Notes: a model not told the origin generated them from the sequence alone. Shown: positions 16,532-25,942, counted from the stretch's first letter. The stretch is DNA of 64,000 nt from Paenibacillus sp. (GCF_035645195.1 NZ_DASQNA010000007.1:248001-312000); one strand, 5' to 3'. Translations and numbers: made by a program.

Positions 16532-19450
16532 ATGGGCAACAACGGCGAACGCGCGCTTCCCGCCTGGGAAGCGTCTTGGATTTGGGGGGACGGACCGGAC
16601 AGCCCCCGCAACGCATGGCGCTGCTTCCGCCGCGCTTTCGTGCCGGCGGACGTCGCCGAGACGGCATCGATTCGCATCGCGGCGGATTCCCGCTACGTGC
16701 TGTACGTGAACGGCAAGCGGGTCGGTCGAGGACCGGTCCGGTCTTGGCCGTTCGAGCTGCCGTACGACGAATACGAGATCGGGCATCTGCTGCAACCCGG
16801 CGCCCGGAACGTCATCGCCGCGCTCGTCCTCCATTACGGCATCTCGACGTTCCAATACTTGCGCGGCCGGGGCGGCCTGCTGCTGCAGCTTGACGGCGTC
16901 CGGGACGCGGCGGGACGCGGCATCGCGACCGACGGCGCTTGGAAGACGGCGGCGCACTCCGGCTACGACCCGAATGCGTCGCGCATCTCATGCCAGCTCG
17001 GCTTCCAAGAGGTGCTGGACGCGCGCGCGATGGACGAGCGCTGGATCGCGCCCGGCTACGACGACGGCGGCTGGGAAGCGGCTCGCGTCGTCGGTCCGGT
17101 CGGCACGGCGCCGTGGACGACGCTCGTGCCGCGCCCGATCCCGTATTTGACGGAGGAGCCGATCTATCCGGCGCGCGTGGAGGCGCTGCACGCCGTTCGG
17201 CCGCCCGCATGGACGTGCGTCCTCGACGTGCGCGCCGCGATGGCGCCGGAGAGCGCCGAGCACGCGAACAACGTCGCGTTCTGCGGCCTGCTCGCCACAC
17301 ACGTCGCGCTCGAGCGGGACGCGCGGCTAACCATCGGCGTCGTCGACAGCGGCCGGCTGCCGGTCGACGTATCCGTCGACGGGCGCCGCCTCCCGGAAGA
17401 CGCGTACGCCGGAGAGCATCCGGAGCGGTACGCGACGGTCGAGCTGTCGGCCGGCGAGCACTTCCTGCTGTTCGACGTGACGGGCGTGAGCCACGGGCAC
17501 GCGTTCCACCTGGCGATGGATGCCGGCGGCGTCCCGTTCGAGGTGCGCTCCCCGCTCGCGCTAGCCGGCGGATCGGGCGACGGCAGCTGCGGCTCCCCGT
17601 TCGCCGCGATCGGCCCGTTCGATAAGCGGGAGCTGATCGACCATCGCCCAGGCGAGCCGCTGTCCACGGACCACCCGGATTACGCGCGCGCCCGCGGGGC
17701 CGCCACGCCGGAGGACCTTGCCGCGCTCGGCGGCTGGGTGCGCGCGGTCGACGCGCAGCTCGTCAACTTGCAGGGCGTCTTCGCGGCGAACGTCTGGAAG
17801 ACGCATGACGAGCCGCGCCCGGTGCCGATCGAGCTGCAGCGCGCCGCGCTCCCGTCGCCCGATCCTGCGGTCGTTCCCATCTTCGACGGCGCCGATAGCG
17901 AGCTCGTCATCGACTTCGGCCGCGAGCTGTCCGGGTACGTCGAGCTCGTCCTCGACGCGCCGGAGGGCGCCGTCATTGACGGCTACGGCCTCGAATACAT
18001 GCGCGACGGCTGGCGGCAGCACACGTACCTCGTGGACAACACGTTCCGGTACGTCTGCCGCAGCGGCCGCCAAACGTTCGCCTCCGTCGTCCGCCGGGGC
18101 CTGAGGTACCTCGCCCTGACGATTCGCGGCGCGGCGCGCCCCGTCAAGCTGTACGAGGTCAAGCTGCTGCAAAGCAATTTCCCGGTCGCCAACGTGGGGC
18201 GCTTTCGCAGCAGCGACGCGCTGCTCAACGACATTTGGGCGATTTCGCGCGATACGACCCGGCTGTGCATGGAGGATACGTTCGTCGACTGCCCGGCGTT
18301 CGAGCAGGTATTCTGGGTCGGCGACGCCCGCAACGAAGCGCTCGTCAACTATTACACGTTCGGCGCCCGCGACATCGTCGAGCACTGCCTGAAGCTGGTG
18401 CCCGGCTCCGCCTTCCAGACGCCATTGTTCGCCGACCAAGTGCCGAGCGGCTGGAACAGCGTCATCCCGAACTGGACGTTCTTCTGGGTGACGGCGTGCC
18501 TCGAATATTACCGGTTCGACGGCGGCCGGCCGTTCGTGGAGCAGATGGGGCCGCACGTCCGGTTTACGCTGGATCATTACTTGGCGCTCCGCAACGAACA
18601 GGGCCTGCTCGAGCGCGCAGGCTGGAACCTGCTCGATTGGGCGCCGTTCGAGCAGCCGGGCGACGGCGTCGTGACGCCGCAAAACATGTTCCTCGTCAAG
18701 GCGCTCCGCGACGCCGCCGAGCTCGGGCAGGCCGCCGGCGACGGCGCCGAGGCCGCGCGCTTCCGCGCGGAGGCGGACCTGCTGGCGGAGCGCATCGACC
18801 TCCTGCTCTGGGACGACGAGCGCCGCGCCTACCTCGACTGCATCCGCGCAGACGGCACGCCGTCCGCGACGGCGAGCATGCAGACGCAGATCGTGGCGTA
18901 CCTGTGCGACATCGCGAGCGGCGAGCGCAAGCGGCTGATCGAGCGCTATTTGATCGAGCCGCCCGCCTCGTTCGTACCCGCCGGCAGCCCGTTCATGCTG
19001 TTCTTCTATTACGAAGCGCTGGCAAAGCTCGGACGCGTCGACGTCATGATCGACGACATCCGCCGCCATTACGGCTTCATGATCGAGAACGACGCGACGT
19101 CGTGCTGGGAAATGTTCCCGTGGAGCGGCTACAACAAAAACCCGAAGCTGCTCACTCGCAGCCACTGCCACGCATGGTCGGCGGCGCCGGGTTACTTCCT
19201 CGGCGCGCACGTGCTCGGCGTGCAAGGCGCGGCGCCGGGCTGGACCGCCGTGCGCGTCGCCCCGCACCCGAGCGGCCTCGCCTGGGCGTCCGGCTCCGTC
19301 CCGCTGCCGCAGGGCGGCCGCATCGACGTCTCGTGGCGCGTGTCGGACGGCCGCAAGCTGCACCTGCGCATCGAGGCGCCCGCTTCCGTCGCGCTGACGA
19401 CGGAAGCGCCGGACGGCTACGAGATGACTGTCGAGACAGTGACATATTGA
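16532..19450 (+). CDS. GH78-like alpha-L-rhamnosidase family protein
   Basis: 972 residues, no signal peptide, so intracellular. The N-terminal beta-sandwich modules include ASWIWGDG, WRCFRRAFVPAD and SRYVLYVNGKRVGRGPVRSW. The (alpha/alpha)6 catalytic domain follows, with DTFVDCPAFEQVFWVGDARN in the place of the DCPQRE..GWTGDA motif of GH78, and the C-terminal SHCHAWSAAPGYFLGAHVLG and GWTAVRVAPHP. Replacement of the QRE part suggests a relative with altered specificity rather than a proven rhamnosidase. GTG at 16523 lies inside the ribosome binding site AGAGGTG; ATG at 16532 is better placed. The gene is divergent from an AraC regulator and ends in a bidirectional terminator. Confidence 0.85.
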   Translation: MGNNGERALPAWEASWIWGDGPDSPRNAWRCFRRAFVPADVAETASIRIAADSRYVLYVNGKRVGRGPVRSWPFELPYDEYEIGHLLQPGARNVIAALVLHYGISTFQYLRGRGGLLLQLDGVRDAAGRGIATDGAWKTAAHSGYDPNASRISCQLGFQEVLDARAMDERWIAPGYDDGGWEAARVVGPVGTAPWTTLVPRPIPYLTEEPIYPARVEALHAVRPPAWTCVLDVRAAMAPESAEHANNVAFCGLLATHVALERDARLTIGVVDSGRLPVDVSVDGRRLPEDAYAGEHPERYATVELSAGEHFLLFDVTGVSHGHAFHLAMDAGGVPFEVRSPLALAGGSGDGSCGSPFAAIGPFDKRELIDHRPGEPLSTDHPDYARARGAATPEDLAALGGWVRAVDAQLVNLQGVFAANVWKTHDEPRPVPIELQRAALPSPDPAVVPIFDGADSELVIDFGRELSGYVELVLDAPEGAVIDGYGLEYMRDGWRQHTYLVDNTFRYVCRSGRQTFASVVRRGLRYLALTIRGAARPVKLYEVKLLQSNFPVANVGRFRSSDALLNDIWAISRDTTRLCMEDTFVDCPAFEQVFWVGDARNEALVNYYTFGARDIVEHCLKLVPGSAFQTPLFADQVPSGWNSVIPNWTFFWVTACLEYYRFDGGRPFVEQMGPHVRFTLDHYLALRNEQGLLERAGWNLLDWAPFEQPGDGVVTPQNMFLVKALRDAAELGQAAGDGAEAARFRAEADLLAERIDLLLWDDERRAYLDCIRADGTPSATASMQTQIVAYLCDIASGERKRLIERYLIEPPASFVPAGSPFMLFFYYEALAKLGRVDVMIDDIRRHYGFMIENDATSCWEMFPWSGYNKNPKLLTRSHCHAWSAAPGYFLGAHVLGVQGAAPGWTAVRVAPHPSGLAWASGSVPLPQGGRIDVSWRVSDGRKLHLRIEAPASVALTTEAPDGYEMTVETVTY

Positions 19451-19470
19451 TCCGCGACGCATGATGCAAG

Positions 19471-19508
19471 AAAGCCTCTTCCCCCGATCGCCGGGTGAAG
19501 AGGCTTTT
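19471..19508. terminator. Bidirectional terminator between the GH78-like gene and mqnC
   Basis: AAAGCCTCTTC (19471-19481) pairs with GAAGAGGCTTT (19497-19507), with an A-rich start and T-rich end, so it serves both convergent genes. Confidence 0.85.
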
Positions 19509-19519
19509 CCGCGTTTTCT

Positions 19520-20653
19520 TTAATTTTGCATAATAAAGTCTTTCTCCACGCCCGCCGACTCATCGTCGAATACGCGGAGCGTGTTGTACTTCGTGTCGCG
19601 CTGCGCCGGAATTTTGCCGGCTTCGCGGATGAGTTTCAGGATCAGCTCGATGTTCACCTTGTGCGTCGTGCCCGCCGCGGAGACGACGTTCTCTTCGATC
19701 ATCGTGCTGCCGAAGTCGTTGCAGCCGAACGAGAGCGATTTTTTCCCGACTTCCGGACCCATGGTCACCCACGACGACTGGAAGTTCGGAATGTTGTCCA
19801 GCATGAGCCGCGCGATCGCGAGCGTCTTGAGATACTCCTCCGGCGTCGCTTTCTCGGCCTTCATGTTCGTGTTGTCCGGCTGGAACGTCCACACGATGAA
19901 CGCGAGGAAGCCGGCGGACGGATTGTTCTCGGCGATGCACTCGTCTTGGGCGTCGCGGATGCGAAGCAGATGCAGCACCCGCTCCTCCATCGATTCGCCG
20001 AAGCCGATGACCATCGTCGCCGTCGTGTTCATGCCGGCGCGCTGCGCGCTCCGCATGACGCCGATCCAATCCCTCCACGATCCCTTGAGGCGGGAAATTT
20101 TCTTCCGCGTCCGGTCGTCGAGAATTTCGGCGCCGCCGCCCGGCAGCGAATCGAGACCCGCGGCTTTCAGCTCGCGCACGACTTCGTCGACGCTGAGGCC
20201 CGACACGTCCGCCATTTTGCGAATTTCCGCCGGCGAGAACGAGTGCATCGTAATGTGCGGGAACCGCTCCTTAATGCCGCGCAGCAGGTCGGTATAATAC
20301 GAGAACGGGAGGTTCGGGTTCGTACCGCCCTGCATCAGGATTTCGGTGCCGCCGACGTCGATCGTTTCTTGGATTTTCTGATAGATCGTCTCGTTCGGCA
20401 GCACGTAGCCTTCTTCCGAGCCCGGCGCCCGATAGAACGCGCAGAATCGGCAGTATACGTCGCAAATGTTCGTATAGTTCACATTCCGGCCGATCACGAA
20501 CGTCGTTATCGGCTCGGGATGAAATTTCTTCATGATTTGATCGGCGGCCGCGCCCATCTTCTCGATTTCGTCGGAAGCGAATAACGCGAGTCCGTCCTCC
20601 ATCGTCAGCCGCTCGCCGCGAAGCGCTTTATCCAATATGGCATCTATGCTCAT
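19520..20653 (-). CDS. mqnC: Cyclic dehypoxanthinyl futalosine synthase (radical SAM)
   Basis: 377 residues. The radical-SAM cluster motif CDVYCRFCAFYR (CxxxCxxC) lies near residue 65, with the family-typical VNYTNICD ahead of it, then EILMQGGTNPNLPFSYY, HSFSPAEI, GLDSLPGGGAEI and TTATMVIGFGE. The length, order and PGGGAEI element match MqnC, which cyclises dehypoxanthine futalosine in the alternative (futalosine) menaquinone pathway. MqnE is a close relative, but the overall pattern favours MqnC. GGGGAGGAACGAA precedes the ATG. No other mqn genes are nearby. Confidence 0.92.
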   Translation of the reverse strand: MSIDAILDKALRGERLTMEDGLALFASDEIEKMGAAADQIMKKFHPEPITTFVIGRNVNYTNICDVYCRFCAFYRAPGSEEGYVLPNETIYQKIQETIDVGGTEILMQGGTNPNLPFSYYTDLLRGIKERFPHITMHSFSPAEIRKMADVSGLSVDEVVRELKAAGLDSLPGGGAEILDDRTRKKISRLKGSWRDWIGVMRSAQRAGMNTTATMVIGFGESMEERVLHLLRIRDAQDECIAENNPSAGFLAFIVWTFQPDNTNMKAEKATPEEYLKTLAIARLMLDNIPNFQSSWVTMGPEVGKKSLSFGCNDFGSTMIEENVVSAAGTTHKVNIELILKLIREAGKIPAQRDTKYNTLRVFDDESAGVEKDFIMQN

Positions 20654-20747
20654 TTCTTCGTTCCTCCCCAGTCCCTTGACTTCCTATCATTCTACCACTA
20701 AATCTGTTCGGAAGACAGAACGGGGCGGCTGCGAATCGTTTCCTGAA

Positions 20748-21908
20748 CTAGGCGAGCTCCGCCGCGGCCGCTTCGAACGCCTGCCGCAAATCTTCGATCA
20801 AATCGTCCGCATGCTCGATGCCGACCGAGAAGCGAAGCAGCCGGTCGTCCACGCCGACCTTGTCTCGTATCTCCTTCGGAATGTCCGCGTGCGTCTGCAC
20901 CGCCGGATACGTCATGAGCGACTCGACGCCGCCGAGGCTTTCCGCGAAGGCGATCAGCTTGATATGGCGCAGGATCGGCTCGATCGTGCGGGCGTCTTTC
21001 ATTTTGAACGAGAATATGCCCGTATTGCCCGACGACTGCTTGTTCTGGATGTCGTGCCCCGGGTGCGACGGCAGCGCCGGATAGAACACCTCCGCCACCA
21101 TCGGATGCTCCGACAGCCACGCCGACAGCTTCAGCGCGTTCTCTTGGTGGCGCGCCATGCGCAGCGCGAGCGTCTTCAGCCCGCGCATGAGCAGCCAGGA
21201 GTCCTGCGGTCCGAGCACCGCGCCGATCGAATTGTGCAGGAAGGCGATTTTTTGCGACAGCTCTTCGCCCTTCGTCACGATGAGTCCCGCCAGCACGTCG
21301 TTATGGCCTGCGAGATACTTCGTCGCGCTGTGGATGACGATGTCGCAGCCGAGCTCGAGCGGACGCTGGAAATACGGCGTCAGCAGCGTGTTGTCGACGA
21401 TCGTGATCAGGCCTTTCTTCTTCGCCCACGCGGCGACGCGCTCGAGGTCGGTAATCATCATGAGCGGGTTCGTCGGCGTTTCGATCAAGACCGCCTTCGT
21501 CGCCCCTTCGCGATAGTTCGTTTCCAACGCGTCCAGATCGTTCGTGTCGACGTACGTCGCGCTTACGCCGAAGCGGCTCATGATTTGCTCGAGCAGCCGA
21601 TACGTGCCGCCGTACAAATCCAAGCTGACCAGCAGGTGATCGCCCGAGGAGAATATCATGAAAATCGTCTGCAGCGCGGCCATGCCGGTGCTGCATGCGA
21701 AGCCGGCGTCGCCGGACTCAAGGTCCGCGAACGCCTCTTCCAGCACCTTGCGCGTCGGAGACTTCGTTCGCGCGTAGTCGAAGCCCGTGCTCTGTCCGAG
21801 CTTCGGGTGGCGGAACGCGGTCGCGTGATAAATCGGGTAGCTGACGGCCCCCGTCTGCGGGTCTTCGAGCGACCCGATTTGCGCCAGACGGCTTTCGATA
21901 TGCTTCAT
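20748..21908 (-). CDS. metI: Cystathionine gamma-synthase / O-acetylhomoserine thiolyase (PLP)
   Basis: 386 residues, Cys/Met metabolism PLP family. Family elements are YARTKSPTRKVLEEAFADLE, FACSTGMAALQTIF, LDLYGGTYRLLEQ, ETPTNPLM, TIVDNTLLTPYFQRPLELG, the PLP lysine in VIHSATKYLAGHND, and ESLGGVESLMTYPA near the C-terminus. It follows metA with a 20-bp gap and shares the SAM riboswitch, so it most likely converts O-acetylhomoserine to cystathionine or homocysteine, as MetI does. The start is ATG at 21908 with GAAGGAGCC ahead; the open frame further upstream is antisense noise over metA. Confidence 0.9.
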   Translation of the reverse strand: MKHIESRLAQIGSLEDPQTGAVSYPIYHATAFRHPKLGQSTGFDYARTKSPTRKVLEEAFADLESGDAGFACSTGMAALQTIFMIFSSGDHLLVSLDLYGGTYRLLEQIMSRFGVSATYVDTNDLDALETNYREGATKAVLIETPTNPLMMITDLERVAAWAKKKGLITIVDNTLLTPYFQRPLELGCDIVIHSATKYLAGHNDVLAGLIVTKGEELSQKIAFLHNSIGAVLGPQDSWLLMRGLKTLALRMARHQENALKLSAWLSEHPMVAEVFYPALPSHPGHDIQNKQSSGNTGIFSFKMKDARTIEPILRHIKLIAFAESLGGVESLMTYPAVQTHADIPKEIRDKVGVDDRLLRFSVGIEHADDLIEDLRQAFEAAAAELA

Positions 21909-21928
21909 TGGGTTTATTGGCTCCTTCG

Positions 21929-22882
21929 TTAGATGTATGCGCCTGCGTGCACGAAGCTTTCGTCTTCTTTCGCTTGCCCGAGCTCGTACGGCGTTTCTTG
22001 GTATACGTAGTAGTTTAACCAATTCGAGAACAGCAGATTGGCGTGCGCCTTCCACGTCGAGCGCGGCTCGCGCGTCGGATCGTCGGACGGGAAATAGTTT
22101 TTCGGAACGGCGATCTCCATTCCCTTTTTCACGTCGCGCTCGTACTCCCACTTCAGCGTGTCGGCGTCGTACTCCGAATGGCCCGTGACGAACACGTGCT
22201 TGCCGTCTTTCGACGCGACGAGGTAGACGCCCGCTTCTTCGGACACCGACAGCACGTCGAGCTCCGGCACTTGCTCGATGTCCTCGCGGCGAACGTCCGT
22301 GTGGCGGCTCTGCGGCACGAAGAACATTTCGTCGAAGCCCCGCGTCAGCTTCACGTGCGAACATGTCAGGACGTGCGGGAACACACCGAATATTTTTTGC
22401 GGCATATCATATTTTTGAACGCCGAAATGATGATACAGTCCGGCCTGCGCGGCCCAACATATGTACATCGTCGACGTTACGTTGCGCTTCGCCCAGTTCA
22501 TAATGTCTTGCAGCTCGCGCCAATAGTTTACCTGCTCGAACGGCAAATGCTCGACCGGCGCGCCCGTAATGACAAGCCCGTCGAATTGCTCGTGGCGGAT
22601 GTCGTTGAACGTTTTGTAGAACAGTTCCAGATGCTCCACGGACGTATTTTTCGACCGGTGCGTCTCCGGATGCAGCAGCGTGATCTCGACCTGCAGCGGC
22701 GTATTACTGAGCAGACGCAGCAGCTGCGTCTCCGTCGTCTCTTTCGTCGGCATCAGGTTCAAGATGATAATGCGCAACGGACGAATGTCCTGTTGAAACG
22801 CGCGGGATTCGTCCATGACGAAGATGTTTTCGCTCGAGAGCACTTCTTTGGCCGGCAAATGGTCCGGTACTTTGATCGGCAT
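21929..22882 (-). CDS. metA: Homoserine O-acetyltransferase (MetA family)
   Basis: 317 residues. The start [15 protein letters not shown] is typical of MetA; AAAGGAGT lies ahead of ATG at 22882, and the longer frame to 22990 runs into the riboswitch terminator. Catalytic Cys is in [16 protein letters not shown], His in TGHSEYD and Glu in KWEYERD. In [20 protein letters not shown] the residue after APV is Glu, which in this family marks acetyl-CoA rather than succinyl-CoA use. First enzyme of the two-gene methionine operon with metI. Confidence 0.93.
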   Translation of the reverse strand: MPIKVPDHLPAKEVLSSENIFVMDESRAFQQDIRPLRIIILNLMPTKETTETQLLRLLSNTPLQVEITLLHPETHRSKNTSVEHLELFYKTFNDIRHEQFDGLVITGAPVEHLPFEQVNYWRELQDIMNWAKRNVTSTMYICWAAQAGLYHHFGVQKYDMPQKIFGVFPHVLTCSHVKLTRGFDEMFFVPQSRHTDVRREDIEQVPELDVLSVSEEAGVYLVASKDGKHVFVTGHSEYDADTLKWEYERDVKKGMEIAVPKNYFPSDDPTREPRSTWKAHANLLFSNWLNYYVYQETPYELGQAKEDESFVHAGAYI

Positions 22883-22922
22883 GCGGATGACTCCTTTGCT
22901 CTTGGGATGGGGGTCCGGAACG

Positions 22923-23110
22923 AGAAAAGGAAGAACGCCTTTCTCATACGGAGAGAAAGGCGTTCGGTATCTGCAACGTCCTTCTCTCATCTCTCAGAAA
23001 CATGCGTTTCCGCAAGAATTAGCACCGTGCAGGAAGATCGCGGCTGCGTTCCTCCGTGTCGGTTGCCGGGTTTCATCGGGCTAGTCCCTCCACCTGCTCT
23101 TGATAAGAGT
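22923..23110 (-). ncRNA. SAM-I riboswitch (S-box) with terminator, metA-metI leader
   Basis: On the minus strand the aptamer (about 22984-23110) shows P1 CTCTTATCAAGAGCAGGTGG, then AGGGACTAGCCCGATGAAAC, CCGGCAACCG, GGTGCTAATTC and the closing TGAGAGATGAGAGAAGG. The terminator stem GAACGCCTTTCTC / GAGAAAGGCGTTC (22933-22965) with CCTTTTC follows, before metA. High S-adenosylmethionine should stop transcription. Confidence 0.96.
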
Positions 23111-23145
23111 GCGTTCTTATTCGATTCTTGTTTCGACTAGATCTA

Positions 23146-23174
23146 ATGTTACGGAGAAACAAGCCCGAAGTCAA
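23146..23174 (-). promoter_or_regulatory. Promoter of the metA-metI operon
   Basis: TTGACT (23169-23174), 17 bp, TAACAT (23146-23151) on the minus strand, about 36 bp upstream of the SAM aptamer. Confidence 0.75.
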
Positions 23175-23192
23175 GAGGGAAGCCGTACCCGG

Positions 23193-23221
23193 TTGAAACG
23201 TTCGGAGGACAAGAGTATACT
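23193..23221 (+). promoter_or_regulatory. Promoter of corA
   Basis: TTGAAA (23193-23198), 17 bp, TATACT (23216-23221) on the plus strand, diverging from the metA promoter with about 20 bp between their -35 boxes. Confidence 0.7.
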
Positions 23222-23227
23222 AATCGA

Positions 23228-23447
23228 GTACTCCGCGAACGCCCGGAAACGGGCGCTGCGACGGAAGTTTTCGCGTATCGAGGTGACAGCGTGCATGGAC
23301 GGCGATCGACCCCGACGGTTCCAGTTTGACAAACGAATAAACTTGCATCTTGGGAACGCAGGGCACGTGCCGGCGCGCGCTCGTTAAATCGCTGCCGCGG
23401 CTCGCTTTCGGCCCCGCGTTCCTCGAGCCTGGAGGAGGAGAACCGCG
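23228..23447 (+). other. Long structured 5' leader of corA
   Basis: About 220 untranslated bases. A hairpin CGCCCG-GAAA-CGGGCG (23240-23255), closed by a GNRA tetraloop, is enclosed by an outer stem CGCGAA (23234-23239) with TTCGCG (23270-23275). No match to the M-box (ykoK) consensus and no terminator with a T-run were seen, so any magnesium-responsive role is a guess. Confidence 0.4.
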
Positions 23448-24383
23448 ATGAAAGTGAGATTGGTTCAAAAAGGCGTCTTCACGTTGGTCGAGAACGTGGC
23501 CGAAGCGCTCATTCAGCCGGTGAACGGCTTTTACTGGATCGATGCGAGCCCCGAAGAGCTGGAGACGCTCCAGCCGCTCTTCCATCTTCACGAGCTGGCG
23601 GTCGAGGACTGCTTGCAGGAGGAGGAGCAGCGTCCGAAGCTGGAAATTCACGAGGGCCATTATTTTATCGTCGTGAACAGCATTCGTTTCGACGACGAGG
23701 AGTTTTTCTTCCGCGCCGTCAACATTTTCCTAGGGAAACATTTCATAATTACCGTCACGCGGCAGAAGGTGAACGAGCTGCGGGCCGTGAAGCCCGTGCT
23801 GTGGGAGGAGGAAGTCGATTCCCCCGACCGCTTCCTGTATCACCTGGCCGATTTGATCGTAGATAACTACTTCAACGTCGCCGACCGGATCGAGGACAAA
23901 ATCGAGAAGCTGGAGGAGGACATTCTCCGGCATACGCGCAAGACGCACTTGAACGAAATCATCGGTCTGCGCAGCGAAATCTTATACTTGAAAAAGGTGC
24001 TCATGCCGCAGAAGGAAGTGATCGGCATGCTGGCGCGCAAGGAGCTGCGCCTCATCGACGGCACCTTGCAGAAATATTTCGCCGACATGCACGAGAACGC
24101 GGTGAAGGTGACGGAATCGTTCGATACGTTCCGCGACCTGATGGGCAACTTGCGCGAGGCGTACCAGTCGAGCATCGCGAGCCGCGCGAACGAAATCATG
24201 CGCGTGTTCACCGCGGTGACGACGATCTTCATCCCGCTGACGTTCATTACCGGCGTGTACGGGATGAACCTGATGAACTTGCCCGGGGAGCAGTATCCTC
24301 ACTTCGCCATCGTTCTCATCATCGTTATGGCATTGCTCGCCGTCGGCATGTTCGCATTATTCCGCAAGAAAGAGTGGCTGTGA
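23448..24383 (+). CDS. corA: CorA-family magnesium/divalent metal channel
   Basis: 311 residues. The cytoplasmic N-terminal domain (1-235) contains ELAVEDCLQEEEQRPKLEI and long helices. Two C-terminal transmembrane helices follow (about 250-272 and 284-303) with the signature ITGVYGMNLMNLPG, the YGMN pore motif of CorA, and a positively charged end FRKKEWL. GGAGGAGGAG precedes the ATG. It has its own promoter, a long leader and a terminator overlapping the stop codon. Confidence 0.93.
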   Translation: MKVRLVQKGVFTLVENVAEALIQPVNGFYWIDASPEELETLQPLFHLHELAVEDCLQEEEQRPKLEIHEGHYFIVVNSIRFDDEEFFFRAVNIFLGKHFIITVTRQKVNELRAVKPVLWEEEVDSPDRFLYHLADLIVDNYFNVADRIEDKIEKLEEDILRHTRKTHLNEIIGLRSEILYLKKVLMPQKEVIGMLARKELRLIDGTLQKYFADMHENAVKVTESFDTFRDLMGNLREAYQSSIASRANEIMRVFTAVTTIFIPLTFITGVYGMNLMNLPGEQYPHFAIVLIIVMALLAVGMFALFRKKEWL

Positions 24384-24402
24384 ACGCAGCCGCTCTTTTT
24401 TT
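24370..24402 (+). terminator. Terminator of corA, overlapping its stop codon
   Basis: AAGAGTGGCTG (24370-24380) pairs with CAGCCGCTCTT and ends in a run of seven T. The 5' arm is within the last codons of corA. Confidence 0.75.
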
Positions 24403-24437
24403 ATGCGCGTTCGCGAGCGGGCCCATAGCGGATCTTC

Positions 24438-25391
24438 CTAGGGAACCCGCGTAAAAACAACCTTCCCTTCCCTTTCGACACCCTTCACTCGCCCCATGCG
24501 TTCCAGATGGATCAATCTCGCCAAAGTAACCTGAAACTCCATGAATCGTTTGCCCGATCCGCTATCGTCCCCGTACACCCTCCTTGTCATTTGACCAGCG
24601 GTAAGCCCTTCGCAAGTCAAATGATCCAGAAGCTGTTCCATTCGAAATTCATGATTCCTCCGAATCTCTTCCGCCCTCATCTTCAGCGTACGGAACGGTT
24701 CCCCGTGACCCGGAAACACGCAGTCGATATCGAAGCGGGCGACGGAGTCGAGCGCTTGCAAATAATCGCCCAAGGGGTCCCCGTCCGCTTCGGACGTGAT
24801 CGATAGGAACGGGGAAGGTCCTTCCAACACATGGTCTCCGGTGAACATTTGTTTAAGCTCGGCGCTGTAGAAACACAAATGATCGTGCGAATGCCCCGGG
24901 GTCCCAATGACGCGAAACGAGTATGACCCAATTCGTATATTCTGTCCTTCCTCCAACAATCCGTCGGGCTCGAAGGCGTCTTCGACTATTGATTTCCACA
25001 TTGCCGCCGCCGGGTAGAGCGGGCCTTCATGAAGGGCAAACAGCGGAAGTGGCCGCCCGTCGCCGGCAGGGGCAGAACGCAGAAGGAGCTCCGCCTCCTT
25101 CATGCGCTCAAAGCCTCTGCGGGGAATATGCACCGGCACGCGAAATCTTTGCTGCAGCCACCCGGCAAGCCCCATATGATCGGGGTGGCAATGCGTAACG
25201 ATGACCCGTTCAATTGCGATTCCGCCGGCAATTATGCCCTCCCATTGTTCAATCGCTTGTTCGGAGCGCATCCCCGTATCGATGATCGTATATCCGCGTT
25301 CCCCTCTTACCAAATAAGCGTTTACGGAACCCAACAAAGGCATGGGCAGCTCTAATCGATATATATCTTCCGAATGCCGGTACAGCTTCAT
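24438..25391 (-). CDS. MBL-fold metallo-hydrolase
   Basis: 317 residues. The di-metal site is clear: THCHPDHMG (about 68-76), PGHSHDH (about 170) and TGDHV, then FPGHGEPF. A C-terminal winged-helix-like extension (HLTCEGLTAGQMTRRVYGDD, LARLIHLERMGRVKG) is typical of the glyoxalase II/LACTB2-like MBL group. GGAGAGGAACG precedes the ATG. It lies beyond the terminator of the acyl-CoA operon, so it may be independent, but thioester hydrolysis would suit that neighbourhood. The substrate is not evident. Confidence 0.85.
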   Translation of the reverse strand: MKLYRHSEDIYRLELPMPLLGSVNAYLVRGERGYTIIDTGMRSEQAIEQWEGIIAGGIAIERVIVTHCHPDHMGLAGWLQQRFRVPVHIPRRGFERMKEAELLLRSAPAGDGRPLPLFALHEGPLYPAAAMWKSIVEDAFEPDGLLEEGQNIRIGSYSFRVIGTPGHSHDHLCFYSAELKQMFTGDHVLEGPSPFLSITSEADGDPLGDYLQALDSVARFDIDCVFPGHGEPFRTLKMRAEEIRRNHEFRMEQLLDHLTCEGLTAGQMTRRVYGDDSGSGKRFMEFQVTLARLIHLERMGRVKGVEREGKVVFTRVP

Positions 25392-25458
25392 CGTTCCTCT
25401 CCGCTTTCTCTTTTTTCTTATTCTAATCGTTAATTCTCGGGTCTACCAGAAGCCAGCA

Positions 25459-25504
25459 AAGCAAAACCAACGGAGCCGAGCGCGTTCGGCACGGTTCCGT
25501 TGGA
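25459..25504 (-). terminator. Terminator ending the acyl-CoA operon
   Basis: On the minus strand CCAACGGAACCG pairs with CGGCTCCGTTGG (25467-25503) and is followed by TTTTGCTTTG. It separates the OB-fold gene from the MBL hydrolase. Confidence 0.75.
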
Positions 25505-25522
25505 CGAAGTAGACTATGGATG

Positions 25523-25942
25523 CTATTTCCGCGTAAATACGGGCAAGTATTCCCCGTTCGGCCATGGCTCGAACTTTGCTTCAAGCTCCATACTTAACCG
25601 TAGTGCGGAGACGTCGACTCCGACGATTCTTGTATACAGCCGTGGGCCTTCTTCGAGCTTCACGACGCCAATGACGTATGGGACTTCGTCGGCGAAGGCG
25701 GGGTGGAACACCTGCTGCACGACCGACCATGTAAATAACGTTGCTTTGCCGGAAGCTTGAACCCATTCAAGCTTTGTCATGCAATTCGTGCAGTACTGTT
25801 CCGCCGGAGGGGCGAATCCGCCGCAATCGGGGCACCGCCGAATCATTAATTTCCCTTGCGCTGTCCCTTCGAAGAACGGTTCGGATTTCACATCTCGGAT
25901 CGGCGATGGTTTTGGTATCGCGTTCGAGGCGATCTCGCTCAT
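25523..25942 (-). CDS. Zn-ribbon/OB-fold protein (DUF35 family), thiolase partner
   Basis: 139 residues. The N-terminal rubredoxin-like zinc ribbon has two CxxC pairs, RRCPDCGGFAPP and QYCTNCMTKLEW. An acyl-CoA-type OB fold follows (ATLFTWSVVQQVFHPAFADE, VPYVIGVVKLEEGPRLYTRI). DUF35 proteins form complexes with SCP2-type thiolases or the aldolase Ltp2, and this gene directly follows such a thiolase-like gene (19-bp gap). The start is ATG at 25942 behind AAAGGAGAG; the longer frame to 25969 has no ribosome binding site. Confidence 0.88.
   Translation of the reverse strand: MSEIASNAIPKPSPIRDVKSEPFFEGTAQGKLMIRRCPDCGGFAPPAEQYCTNCMTKLEWVQASGKATLFTWSVVQQVFHPAFADEVPYVIGVVKLEEGPRLYTRIVGVDVSALRLSMELEAKFEPWPNGEYLPVFTRK

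Noticed and set aside
17561-19462. 633-codon minus-strand frame opposite the GH78-like gene
   Set aside because: Antisense shadow; the plus-strand frame has clear domain motifs and a ribosome binding site.
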